Source of the DNA: Ilex aquifolium
Lineage: Eukaryota; Streptophyta; Magnoliopsida; Aquifoliales; Aquifoliaceae
Direction: 5' to 3'
Assembly (NCBI GenBank): GCA_951799425.1
Contig: OX637391.1
Span: forward strand, 24,166,551-24,230,550
DNA length: 64,000 bases
Shown here: positions 22,670-33,948 of the stretch, piece by piece
How positions within the stretch are numbered: the first letter of the stretch is position 1
Layout of the letters: the number at the start of each line of letters is the position of its first letter
Translations under genes and position numbers: made by a program
Notes under the pieces: generated by a model
What the model was told of the DNA's origin: nothing
Databases searched by the model: none
Seen by the model: the letters and a program-made list of their open reading frames with translations, nothing else

Positions 22670-24455
22670 ACGAAAAAGAAAAATCTACTCCTAATGCCAT
22701 TTTCGTAGGTCATCCGGTTGCATTTAGCTTATGCAACAAGCCGTTGAACCACTAGGTTTACCCTAGCGTACGAGTGTTGTCTCGTGAGGGTTTCCAGGGA
22801 AGCTACTCACAAACTTCAGTCGAACAGATGTGCATAGGAGAGTGCTGACTAAAGTAAATTAGCATCATTGTCGTTGGGACACCAGATTGTCAATTTTGAC
22901 TTATGTCTCACACGTCCTTATTTCACAGGTATTCATTCTATGCAAAAATTATCATTTGTGACATGGGTATTTGAAATTCTCAATGCAGTAGGAATGATCA
23001 TTCAAGCAACAGGAATTGTTGTGTAACAAATACTCCCTTTTATCACCTTCCATGGATAGTTTCGATTTCACAAACCTCACCTAGTATACCCTCAGCAAAA
23101 GTTCACTCTGATTATAGTGACTTGTTTCTCACAGATCATGTGATCAGAAGATGGCCAATCGAAAAATCACATGCACAATTTAGGAAATGAGTGAAATTTT
23201 TAAGAAGCAACTACTTATGTTTGGCATAACCTCATGAAAGAATATTAACGCAATTAAAAGGAATGCTATTTACCATATCCCAATTGTGATTATCAACACA
23301 TGCATGTAACAGACTTGAGATCAAATAGGGCTTTTCATTGGTTGTAGCGTGGCCAGAGGTCAGTGGCTAACGAAACGACGTCAGGGATTTTCAAAAGCTA
23401 TCTTCTGTTTACGTATTGTAGCACACCTTTTTCTAACTTCTTGATATTTTGCCGAGAGATGACATTTCTTTCTTTCATTTTTCTCATTTTTCACTTTCTT
23501 GGCAAGTTCTTGCCTTTTTGCTTTTGTTTTGTTTCAATTGTTCCAATCAACTCTTCTTGGATGATAATCTCGAATGCTCCTTTTTCTTTTCCTTTTTCTG
23601 TATCATCTTACAAAGAGGATGTAAGAAAATTAGATAGCCAAGGTATGTCAAGTATGTTTTCCTGTGGATTGGTAATCATATAGGTTTATCAAATAAAAAT
23701 TTATACATTGATGGCTCAAACATGGCTAACGAGGGATAAATTTTGTCAAAGAAAGGTCTAAGGCTCAATATTATATCAAAGATGGCCTAAGATCATTTCT
23801 CAAGCATGTGCACATGTATGTGTCGTATACGATGGTTCCTTGTGGGATATGTCAATAGATCACTTTTAAGTGCGTCAATCAAAGCAAGGTTAATGAGATC
23901 ATTCAAAAATTGAGAGTGAAAAAAATTTACTTGAGTAAACATTGATTGTCTCTCGAAAGCATTGTTAGGTTCGAAACTCACCCTGGTGTTCTTTGTTATC
24001 TCCACTGTGTATGTCGGGTTTTCCAGGGGGTATTGGTTATATACCAATTCCATTTTCGAGTCAGATCCTCCTGTACCTTTAAAATAACAAATATCGATGT
24101 ACATGACAATTTAAGTATAGAGAGAATACCAATTTTTTTTTTCAAGAAATGTGGTTTTAAGTCTCGGTTGATAAATGGAGGTGTCAAACCGATCATGTGC
24201 AAATTTACTCTAGCGAGCATTCTTAATATCCACATTTGTTCCATCACCTTTTAATTTTTATGCTAAATCTACAAATGCATTAAAACAAATAAAAGTGATA
24301 AATGGAACCATTCATTTCAAAATATCATCTTTTAATATCAACGGTTCGATTCATTCACAATTGCACAAAAACTTACAACTATCAAAGAAGAAATTCATAA
24401 AAAGAAGCACTTTAAACAAACATAAAAACAAGAACAAGAACAGAAATCCTCTCTC
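22670..24455 (-). other. 3' non-coding region of element B
   Basis: No coding pattern is seen on either strand; plus-strand open frames here lack any family signature. The region separates ORF3 from the polypurine tract, as in A1, although I see no clear sequence match to the A1 equivalent. Confidence 0.5.
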
Positions 24456-25562
24456 TCACTCTCCTCCTTGTGCACCATCTCCTCCATGTCCACCATGTCC
24501 ACCCCTCAAAAGCCTAAGGATCTCATCCTGCTTAGCTTCAATGCTAAGCATGACGTCCAATAAGGAGCGTCGGGTGCTGGTGCTGGTGCTAGGTCCCGCC
24601 TCTGCTGGCTGATCTCCCTCTCTCTCCATCTCTCTCTCCATCTCATCAAGCTCCTCTTGTACCTCATCCACTCCGTGGGCCGGGGGCTCTTCTTGCCTTG
24701 TCGCTGGGCCGCCACTATGACTTTGGCTTCTCCGGAAGGAAGCCTTGTTCAGTGGCCCCATTGGCTTTTGGATTTCCATCTCGGGCTTCACCCTCACCCC
24801 ATGTTCTTTGCATAGTTCTGTCACTAGGGTGCCGAAAGGAAGCGAATTCCTCTTCACATCACACCCTTTTTTCATTTCTGTCAGAATTAGGGAGGGGAGA
24901 TCAATGCTTTGCCCTTTTCCAATCGCATACAACACCCGAGCCATGTTAGGTAAAACTTCATTTTTTCTTCCTATTGGAGCAAAATTTGACACCGCAATTA
25001 AGTTTAACATTTTGTATTTGTCACTTAGCTCCCCTTGTCTAAAAAATTTCTTCCCAGTCCACGAAAAATTGGGTACTCTAGTCAGTTCCTTCCCCACCTC
25101 ATTCATCGCCACATTCTTCCTTGAAGGATAAGCGGGATTTGGCACCCGAGGCACCTATTGCCTTACTCCCCAAATGTAATCTTTATCAACGTCCACATGG
25201 ACTCCCCTTACATACGTTCGAATTTCCCCCTCGATGATCTCGGCGTTGGAGAAAAACTCCCGCACCAAGTCGACTACGGCCTCACCGCCGTTCCTTAAAT
25301 ACAACAACCACCCCCTCCTTTCCATCTCCGCAAAGATTCCCAACTCCGCAAAATCAGCCAAAATCACATCTCTTTCACAAACAATGGCTTTGTTTTGGTA
25401 GAAATTTTCAAACCTGTCTGCTTTTAGAGCTGTGAGAAACCGAGTCTTGTCGTATCTCCTTGTGAGTGGTGGCATTCCTTCTCTCACCACCACCACTTCT
25501 TCGACAAAATTTGGCTCTTGGGTGTTTGGGTTCTTCCTGGCAAGAAGCTTGACTCTTGGCAT
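24456..25562 (-). pseudogene. ORF3 of element B, PF20167-like 'putative plant transposon protein'
   Basis: I place the start at the ATG giving MPRVKLLARKNPN, because it parallels MARTK in A1 and lies downstream of the TATA box at 25779-25773. The order is a basic N-terminus, the block FYQNKAIVCERDVILAD, a 'RRGWLLYL ... VREFFSNAEI' core, YVRGVHVDVD, then a second block with FSWTGKKFF and NMARVLYAIGKGQSID, and a Glu-rich possible coiled coil with a Gly/His tail. By recall this is the Transposase_32 domain attached to many plant Athila/Tat-type elements; its biochemical role is unknown. The copy is broken, with about one break. Long plus-strand open frames over the same bases are shadows. Confidence 0.75.
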
Positions 25563-25772
25563 TTTTTCAGTTTTTGAGTTGGAGGGTTTTGAAATCTTTG
25601 ATTTCTTTGTGAAAATGGATCTTCTTGAAGTGGAAAATGTCTTGGGAGGGTTGATTTTTGGTGAAGATGGAGAATGGTTGGGGTTTTGGGATCTGGGTAG
25701 TGAAGAGTCTCCAAGGTTTTTTGGGTTTTCAGAAGTTTTGGAGGGTTTTGAAATGAAGAAGACGAGCCGGGC

Positions 25773-25779
25773 TTTTATA
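25773..25779 (-). promoter_or_regulatory. Candidate internal TATA box upstream of ORF3 (element B)
   Basis: The minus strand reads GGCTATAAAAGCC. It lies 14 bp downstream of the internal palindrome cluster and about 210 bp upstream of the MPRVK start codon. The intervening leader is C/T/A-rich, like plant 5' UTRs. It suggests a separate ORF3 transcript. Confidence 0.55.
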
Positions 25780-25792
25780 GCCTGAGTCGTAA

Positions 25793-26096
25793 CGTTCGAA
25801 CGTTTGTGACGTTCGAACGTGGATAGAAGGATTTTAAACAGACTGTTCGAACGTGGTATGGCGCTCAAATGTGGTGAGCTCCAAGTACTTTTGTGTTCTG
25901 TCAGAGGCCAAAGTATTGTAAGTTCTCTTCGTTCGAACGTTCTATTGGCGTTCGAACGTTAATCTCGTTCGAATGGTCTATTGGCGTTCGAACGGACTGA
26001 GCTCCCAATACTTTTAAGTTCCAGCAGAAGCTTCATCAGAGGCTGAATACTGTACGCAGTCAACGTTCGAACGTTACCTAGCGTTCGAACGTTGAA
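25793..26096 (-). promoter_or_regulatory. Internal CGTTCGAACG cluster upstream of ORF3 (element B)
   Basis: About eight exact or one-off sites occur, including pairs with 7-8 bp linkers (25793-25819 and 26064-26093). This is the only part of the B interior with the motif, and it mirrors the U3 arrangement of the LTR, including the following TATA box. Confidence 0.6.
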
Positions 26097-27066
26097 CCAA
26101 AATTAAAGTTTTTCTCTACTACACTATATACAATCAAAGAAAACAAAACACACAAATTTAAATCAAGAAAAACTAAGGCGTCTCAGGATGAACCCCTACC
26201 CACGCTTCAGGTTGGTATTTTGGGGCATTCCTTACTCGGCCCATATTTTCATTTCAGTCAAAAGATTTTTACACTTTTTACAACAAATTCGGACCTTTGG
26301 CATTCACTCCCCCAACAAAAGTACAAATTTCCTACAGAAAATTATCTAATCCGAGTCTCCCTCTGTGTCTGTGTAAAATGGACAACCAGTAACTCTCCCA
26401 ACTTCCTCTCTCACAAATCGGTTAAGCACAGTACCGGAATAGCATGGCGTATTAGGGTAATCCTTACTCAGTCCATTCACTATCCAGTCTAATCGATCAA
26501 GTGGGCGACCGGAAATTGTTTCAGAACACTGGTTGTACCTTTTTTCGTGAAAGAATCAGCCACACTGTTTACAGGCACCAAGCCTTTTTGCACGACGGCG
26601 ATTGGCAAAGCTGTTTTTGCCACAGAGGGGTTTCGCTTGTTTTTCTTTGATTTCAGCCTTCCTTACTAATCTTGCTTTTCTCATGATCATAATATGTACA
26701 TCAGATGGAAAAGTACGTAGAACTCCTAGGCTAAACCAAAAAAGATTTACATCCATGATTGCTAAATTTTAAGACTCACTATCTGGTTCTTTAACGTCTG
26801 CCAGTCACAAAGACGATTGAAACTGATTCATAAGCATAATCATCAATTTATACAATCAATGTTCAAACATGATTAACAGCGACAATAAAAATTTAAAAAT
26901 TTACGAAAATTATGAACGAAAAAGAACTGATGAACTGATCATACCCCCCAACCTAAACTGAACATTGTCCCCAATGTTTCGAATTTACCGGTTCATGGAG
27001 TGTGGAGACGAGGTTGAATGGTAGAGATCTATTCACCGCTGAGACCTACAAACAAAAACACAAAAA
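26097..27066 (-). other. Non-coding region between gag and ORF3 (element B)
   Basis: It occupies the position where pol would lie in an autonomous Athila element. I see no protease, RT or integrase wording on either strand. Confidence 0.5.
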
Positions 27067-28559
27067 TTACTCATCTGTGCGCAGATCTGGTTTTCGGGTG
27101 TTTCCTGTTGTTGAAGGGTTCCCTACATGGAATTGGCCTTGTGGTTGCTTTGGTTGAGCAGGAAACTTTCCCTTTTCGTGTGTGACCATGGATTGAGTCA
27201 ACTTTTGGATGTGGCTTTTAAGATCCTCAAAAGATTGAGTGGTCTGGGTTTTGAAATCAGTGAAAGCCTGTGTGGAATTATTGTTATAATTCATTTGGCT
27301 TTGCATGAACTGATTCAGTGTGTCCTCAAGGTTCCTCTTTTGTGGTGGTTGGTATGGTTGATATGCAGGAGGTCCTTAAGGTGGTGGGTATGGTCCTTGT
27401 TGTTGGTTCATGGGTATTGGTTGTGTGTTCTTCCAACTGAAGTTAGGGTGGTTTCGCCACCCAGGATTGTATGTTTCAGAATATGGGTTGGAGTAGGGCT
27501 TGTTGAAGTTGGAAACTGCATGTGTTTGTTCCAACAAGACTTCTTTGAATGCTGGGATGGTGGGACACTCCCCAGTAGGGTGTCCTGTTAGCGCACAAAT
27601 TCCACACATTTGCTCGGTGGAAGGGCTAACATCAACTTGATGGACTTTCTTCATCTCTAAAGCTTCAAGCTTTCGAGATAGTGTGGACATTTTTGCTCTC
27701 AAGTCATCATCCTCTCTCAAGACATATTTTCCTCCTTGGGAATTAGATGGTCTGGCTTCTACAGTGGTAGGGGAGGCTGAGTCCCACATCTGAGAACTGT
27801 CAGATATGGTGTCGAAAAAATTGAATGCCTCCTCCGGACTTTTTCCCATGAATTCTCCTTGGCCATCATTTCGACAAACTGACGTAGTCTAGAGGGTAAG
27901 GAGTCATAGAAAAATCCTACCAAAGTCCAATTTTCAAAAGCATGATGTGGGCAGGATTGGAGCAGATCTTTGAATCTCTCCCAACTTTGATAAAAAGTTT
28001 CTCCTTCTTTGACCGCAAAATTCATGATTTGCCTTTTTAGTGCATTTGTGCGGTGTAAAGGAAAAAACTTTCTAAAAAATTCATTTTGTAATGCTTGCCA
28101 ATTGGGTATTGAAAAAGCCTTTAAAGAATTTAACCATTGTTTGACTCTATCCCTCAAGGAAAAAGAAAACAGTTTCATTTTGGCCAATTCAGAATTGTCT
28201 TGGAATGTTCCACACACTTCCTCAAAATCTTTTATATGCAGATATGGATTTTCTGCATCCAATCCATGAAACACGGGTAATAACTGCACTGTCCCCGGCT
28301 TTACAGTAAAGAGGGGAGCATTTTCAGGAAAAATAAAACAAGAGGGGACACTATTTCTTGTGGGATTTAAGTAATCCTGCAAAGTTCGGATGTTAGGGAC
28401 CTCCTCCTCTCTCATAGGAACTTCTCCATTTCTTTCATTATTTGCCATACTACCCTCACAAGAGTCTGCTACTGATCTAGGTGAATTAGGTTCAGGTTGA
28501 TTCACGGACTCACACGATTCTGCCGGCAAATTTTGGAAGTGAGGAGTGCCCTCAGTCAT
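27067..28559 (-). pseudogene. gag: Athila gag of element B
   Basis: Encodes an Athila-type Gag. The order is an acidic N-terminus, LQDYLNPTRNSVPSCFIFPE, the capsid core (QLLPVFHGLDAENPYLHIKD through FVEMM), MSTLSRKLEALEMKK, a zinc knuckle of the form CX2CX4HX4C (CGICALTGHPTGECP), NHPNFSWKN, and a tail ending EKGKFPAQPKQ. It is close in wording to the A1 gag but clearly a different family. It starts about 95 bp inside the primer site. It is broken, with about two or three breaks; the capsid part is open over most of its length. Confidence 0.88.
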
Positions 28560-28652
28560 AAAGAAAATAAAACAAAGTTATTTACAGTAAACCAAAATAT
28601 ACACAATGTTGAAGGTCTTTTTACCTTTCACCTTAAAATACCTTTTAAAGGT

Positions 28653-28670
28653 TCCCCGGCAACGGCGCCA
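28653..28670 (-). other. Primer-binding site of element B (tRNA-Asp)
   Basis: The minus strand reads TGGCGCCGTTGCCGGGGA, a perfect complement of the plant tRNA-Asp 3' end, six bases after the LTR end. Confidence 0.88.
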
Positions 28671-29982
28671 AAAACTTGATGCTTGATCCGAAATGTGTAC
28701 ACCCAAGTGCAGGCGGTCAAGTTGTAGTAATAATCCGGTTTGAGTCCGGAGTCGAATCCACAGGGAACTTTTGTTGATATTTCTGAGGTGAGCAGTGGTA
28801 GAAACCTATTGATTGTAACCTTTGAGATTTGCTGTGAGATATGAGTTTTTCTGGACAGAATATAAGATTCTTTCCAGGAAGATTTTCTTAACAAAATAGG
28901 TGCTAATAAAAAAAAGTCACTCTTTAGTGCAAGGATCTGGACATGTAGCTAGTTATCCGGTTTGTCATAATTGTGCTTGATAACTCAATTAACTCCCGTG
29001 TCAACAGCAAGTTAATCGGAAGATAAAGATGGATTGTGAGAATTAAGAACATGATTCCGATGTCTTTCTAGAAGTTTACAAGAATTGCATGTGCCGAGAC
29101 TTAACCCGTCTACAAACAAGCAAGTGTTTCTACAAGACATCCAATCATGATATTAATATTCCATTCTTTAAATGAAGTACAATAAGGGGGAAGATTGAGG
29201 GGTAGTCATGAGGATCTAGCCGGGGTACTTGCCTTGAACTGATGAGTCTTTCTATGCAAGAGTCATCCGTGTCATAGAAAGAACCCATAATTATACAAAG
29301 TACCCTAGCTTTGCTAGATGCAATCAATCATCCAATAACAAGAAGAAATAAGCGTTAAGCATAGAAACATTGCACAAATATGATTCCCGGATAACTTATA
29401 CATGCCCTTCTCCTCTTACTAAAGAGTGAATGAGAAACTACTCACTCTTCATGGCTTGGGTAAAGCTAGAAAAGTGAGTGATGCTCATCCCTCCAAGTAG
29501 AGAACTTATAAGATAAAGTAACAACAAATGCGTAGCCAATCTTTAACAAAGAATGGGTGAATCACATTCCACCCTTCACGGCTTTGGTAAAGCTCTAGAA
29601 AAGTGGAAGAGTTTCACTCTTCTAAGAAAGAAAAAAGCGTAAGCAATGGAAGTGAAATGTATGAACAATAAAAGTAGAAGAAAGCTAGTCACATTTGGAG
29701 GGTGGCTTCCTCAACCAAGAATTGGAGGGTTGCTTCCTCAACCAAAAGGTGAGCTATCTCTCTTCTATGCATGAAAAATGAAAGCATAAACATAAGCATA
29801 AACATAAAACTACTGTTATAACAAGCAAGAAATGTTGGACTAAAGCCAAACTAATCTCTAAAATAAAGACTTCATACAAGGGAAATGAGCTAAATCTACA
29901 ATGAGAGTAGGAGTCTAAGCCTCCATCAACTTTCCTACTTCCTACTTCCTACTTGGCTCCCATAACTCTCCAACAAGGGGAG

Positions 29983-29990
29983 TATTTATA
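29983..29990 (-). promoter_or_regulatory. TATA box, 5' LTR of element B
   Basis: The minus strand reads CCTATAAATACTCC, about 100 bp downstream of the palindrome cluster. Confidence 0.65.
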
Positions 29991-30087
29991 GGCAAGAGGA
30001 GGAGACAAGGGGGGGGGGTGAAGGAATAGTGTTTGCCGCCCAAGTCCAAGTGAACAGTCAACAACTCTGCTGCCAGTTTGTGAATTA

Positions 30088-30455
30088 CGTTCGAACGTGA
30101 GTTGGCGTTCGAACGTTCTTTCTGTTTTTGCACTAAGGGCGTTCGAACGTTTACTGCCGTTCAAACGTTTCTTTTGTTTTTGCACTGAGGGCGTTCGAAC
30201 GCCAGATTTGCTTTGACCCTATCACTCGAGTAGTCTGGTGGTCTTCTGTGAGGTTCAGTTCCAACTCTTTGCAGTGGTCTGGTCTTCCATCAACTCAAGT
30301 GTACGTTCGAACGTGAGTTGGCGTTCGAACGTGACACTCAAGTGCTTCAGAGCTCCAGTCTTCTTTCCTAACTGCAACACGCCTTCTCTTCAGTAGTTGA
30401 GTCTGCTACAGTGCAATATGGACGTTCGAACGTGATTTGGCGTTCGAACGTTATG
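30088..30455 (-). promoter_or_regulatory. CGTTCGAACG palindrome cluster, 5' LTR of element B
   Basis: About eight sites are arranged in the same pairs as the 3' LTR cluster at 22087-22447. The few differences between the two clusters are mostly C/T or G/A changes in the central CG. Confidence 0.65.
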
Positions 30456-30844
30456 GTTGTGCTCCAAGCTTTTCCAATTTTGGCCCTAATGTGCTGGTGC
30501 TGCATCCAAGTGTGGTACTTGTTGTTCTTGGGTCCTTGTTCAATTTAGGGCCTGAAATGACATCACTTAAACTCCATTAAAGTACAATTAGTCTTAAAAT
30601 GTCATAATAACATGTCAATTTTAAGTACTAATCAATGATCTCTTGAGAGTGTTGAGGAGGTGATTAGTAGTTAAAAAGAGTAACTTACTATGCCCTTTTT
30701 AAGACTAATTATTCTTTGATAGAGTTTCATTGATGACATTTCAGGAGAAAGATTGTGCAAGGGCCTACAAGTTAAGGGATACCAAATTTTCATACAACAC
30801 CCCCGTTCTGGAGGAAAATTGGAGAGGTTTGAAACAAGGCATGA

Positions 30845-31175
30845 ACGTTCGAACGCCAATCCATGTTCGAACGTCCTCTTGAATTATTTGAGGACCAAAC
30901 TGCTGAAGTGATGATACATGGCGTGTTGTAGCTAAGAAGAAAAACAAAAAGGTGTTGGAGTACCACGTTCGAACCCCAATCAACATTCGAACATTGGCTT
31001 GAATTATTGAGAACCAGATTATTGAGTGCAAGGGCAATGGTACATGGCGTGTTGCAGTTACTCTCACAGAAGAACATAGGCCACTTGAGTGGGAAGATCA
31101 AACCCCATCCAGTGTTCGAACGCTCATCAAGTAAGACAGGAGACAACGTTCGAACGCCCTCTAACGTTCGAACGC
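30845..31175 (+). promoter_or_regulatory. CGTTCGAACG palindrome cluster, solo LTR
   Basis: About seven exact or degenerate sites occur 184-510 bp into the LTR, upstream of TATAAATA at 31291-31298. Position and order match element B. Confidence 0.6.
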
Positions 31176-31290
31176 TGTCCCCAGATAGCCTGTAGAGTGG
31201 TTGATTTTCTATCCGGACCTTGGGGCACTCACTTGGACTTTGAAGACCTTGTACTATTCCTTCACACTCCCTTGCCTTCTCCTCCTTGCC

Positions 31291-31298
31291 TATAAATA
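31291..31298 (+). promoter_or_regulatory. TATA box of solo LTR 30661-32456
   Basis: GCCTATAAATACTCCC, as in all family B LTRs. Confidence 0.65.
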
Positions 31299-32461
31299 CT
31301 CCCATTGTGGGAGCTTCAAAGGAGACCAACAACTTAGAGCTAGAGCTAGTTGTAGAGTTAGACTTAGATTTACATTTACTTGCATAGAGGAAGATAGATC
31401 ATCTTTTGGTTGATGTGGAAACCCTTCAAAAATGAATAGCTTTCTTCTACTTTCGTTATTAGTTTCATTTGCTTCCATTGTTTGAGCTTCCTTCTTCCCT
31501 TAGGGGAGTGAAACTCTTCCACTTTTCTAGAGCTTTACCAAAGCCGTGAAGGGTGGAACGTGATTCACTCATTATTCGTCGAAGATCAGCTCCTTGTGTA
31601 GTGTGTTTTACCTTGTAACTCCTCTACTTGGAGGGATGAGAATCACTCACTTTTCTAGCTTTACCAAAGCCATGAAGAGTGAGTAGTTTCTCATTCACTC
31701 TTTAGTAAAAGGTGATGGACATGTATACATCATTCAGAAGTTATATTTGTGCATTTCGTTTATGCTTAATGCTTTATATTTCTCTTATTTATTGAATGAT
31801 TGAATGCATCTAGCAAAGCTAAGGTACTTTGCACAACCATGAGTCCTTTCTATGACATATATGACTCTTGGTATAGGAAAACTCATTGGTCCTTGGCAAG
31901 CACCCCAGCTAGATATTGATGACTACCTTTCAATCTTCACCATTATTGTGCTTCACTTAAGAATGGAATACTAACGCAATGGTTGGATGCCTTGTAGAAA
32001 CACTTGCTTGTTTGTAGACAGGTTGAGTCTCGGCACAGACAATTCTTGTAAACTTCTACAAAGACATCGGAACCATGCTCTTAATTCTCACAATCCATCT
32101 TTATCTTTCGATTAACTTCATGTTGACATAGTGGTTAATTGAGTTTCTAAGCACAAGTATAACAAACCGGATGGTTGACTACATGTACCGATCCTCGAGC
32201 TAAAGGGTGACTCTTACATTTGAGATTATGTTATATTTTGTCTAGAAAATTCTCTTGGAAATCATTTTATATTTGGCCCAGGAAAATCCCTAAACATCAT
32301 AATTTCAAATCTCAAGGGTGCCGTCACTTTGGCCTCTGTCACTACTTACTTCGAAACACCAACATTAGTTCTCTGTGGATTCGACTCCGAACTTAACCGG
32401 ATTATTACTACAACTTGACCACATACACTTGGGTGTACACATTTTGGATCAAGTCAGGAGG

Positions 32462-33948
32462 TACAAGGGAGCAATTGGTTGGACGATTTCCAATATCAAG
32501 GGGATAAGCCCCCTCATTTGTACACACCGCATCTACCTAGAAGAAGACTCCAAGCCGTCCCGACAACCACAAAGAAGGCTAAATCCTATCATGAAGGATG
32601 TGGTGAGGGATGAGGTACTCAAACTACTTGATGTGGGCATCATCTATCCAATTACCGACAGTAAATGGGTGAGTCCCACTCAAGCAGTGCCAAAGAAATT
32701 GGGGGTCACCGTTGTTGCAAATGAGGAGAACGAGTTTATTTCGACAAGAGTAGTCACCGGATGGAGAGTTTGTATCGACTATCGGAAGCTCACTCGTACA
32801 CAAGAAAGGATTAATTCCCTTTGTCATTCCTTGACCAAGTATTGGAGAGAGTAGCCAATCACTTGTTTTATTGTTTCTTGGATGGCTACTCCGGCTACAA
32901 TCAAATTGAGATCGATTTGGAAGACCAAGAGAAGACTATATTCACATGTCCCTTCGGCACCTTTGCTTATCGCCGAATGCCATTTGGGTTATGTAATGCC
33001 CCGAGGACGTTTCAAAGATATGTGATGGGAATTTTCAGCGACATGGTGGAGAAAATTGTGGAAGTCTTCATGGATGACTTTTCCATATTTGGGGACTCAT
33101 TTGAAGATTGTTTGAAGAACTTGGAGAGAGTACTTGAGAGATGTGAGGATAATAATTTGGTTCTCAACTAGGAGAAGTGCCACTACATGGTGACATAAGG
33201 GATAGTGCTCGAGCACATCGTTTCGGCAAAGGGGATTGAAGTCAACAAATCCAAGGTTGATGCAATTTCCAACCTCCCCACACTGAAATTCGTCAAAGAC
33301 ATCAGGGCGTTTCTTAGCCATGCCAGTTTTTACCGTCTTTTTATAAAAGATTTTAGTGCATTGACACGACCCTTGACCAATTTGCTTTCCAAAGATGTCC
33401 CATTTGTGTGGTCGGATAATTGTGAGACATCATTTAAAAAACTCAAAAGCATGCTCACTACACCTCCAATTATGCGACCACCCAAGTGGGACTTACCATT
33501 TGAGCTCATGTGCGACGCGAGTGATTACGTGGTCGGCGTTGTGCTTGGTCAACGGGAAGGCAAGAGACCATATGTAATATACTACACTAGTAAGACTCTA
33601 AATGAGGCACAAATGAATTACACTACAACCGAAAAAGAGTTACTAGCAGTAGTATTTGCATTGGATAAATTTCGGTCTTACATCATTGGTTCACCTATTG
33701 TAGTCTACACTGATCACTCTGATTTGAAGTATCTTTTTTCTAAGCAGGACGCAAAACCGAGACTCATTAGGTGGATCCACCTCCTACAAGAATTTAACTT
33801 GACAATCAAAGACAAAAAGGGAGTTGAGAACGTGGTGACGAACCATTTGTCCCGACTTGTAGTTCAAGATGATGAAGAGCATATTCCTATCCCAGACTCT
33901 TTTCCTGAAGAGCATTTATTTTCCATTCATTCTGTTTGTCCTTGGTAG
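32462..33948 (+). pseudogene. pol: Reverse transcriptase and RNase H of A1 (fossil)
   Basis: The order is that of Ty3/Gypsy Athila pol: RRLNPIMKDVVRDEVLKLLD, DSKWVSPTQ, VTGWRVCIDYRKL, YCFLDGYSGYNQIEID, CPFGTFAYRRMPFGLCNAP, the active-site block VFMDDFSIFGDSF, the connection [20 protein letters not shown], and an RNase H domain with [37 protein letters not shown] and [13 protein letters not shown]. It ends before the integrase zinc-binding region. The copy is broken, with a few breaks. Confidence 0.85.

Larger units (their letters stand above)
19453..30634 (-). mobile_element. Element B: non-autonomous Athila relative (gag + ORF3), minus strand
   Basis: Order on the minus strand: 5' LTR 30634-28677, perfect tRNA-Asp primer site 28670-28653, gag, ~1 kb non-coding, palindrome cluster, TATA box, ORF3, ~1.8 kb non-coding, hairpin, polypurine tract, 3' LTR 22633-19453. 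No protease, RT or integrase is visible, so it must depend on a relative. It is flanked by ATGA at 19449-19452 and 30635-30638 and interrupts A1 pol. I counted about 33 differences over ~1.9 kb of aligned LTR (about 1.7 %), roughly 0.65 My at 1.3e-8. Its 3' LTR holds a 1.27-kb inverted LTR fragment. It is broken, with few breaks. Confidence 0.88.
28677..30634 (-). repeat. 5' LTR of element B
   Basis: 1958 bp. On the minus strand it begins TGATTAGTAC and ends AAGCATCA. It contains the palindrome cluster, a TATA box, inverted tandem 'ggttgaggaagc' motifs near 29705-29745, and the block 'gagtcgaatccacaggg' (complement), common near the end of plant LTRs. Confidence 0.88.
30661..32456 (+). mobile_element. 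Solo LTR, family B relative, with GGAGG duplications
   Basis: 1796 bp, begins TGATTAGTAG and ends CAAGTCA. Identical 5-bp repeats GGAGG flank it at 30656-30660 and 32457-32461. It is clearly related to the element B LTR (palindromes, TATAAATACTCCC, 'tagagctttaccaaagccgtgaa', 'ggtgtacaca' at the end) but much diverged. It interrupts the same pol region of A1 that element B entered 26 bp upstream. Confidence 0.92.

Noticed and set aside
24698-25785. Plus-strand open frames of 83-128 codons.
   Set aside because: They are antisense to ORF3 of element B, whose minus-strand reading has clear family wording.
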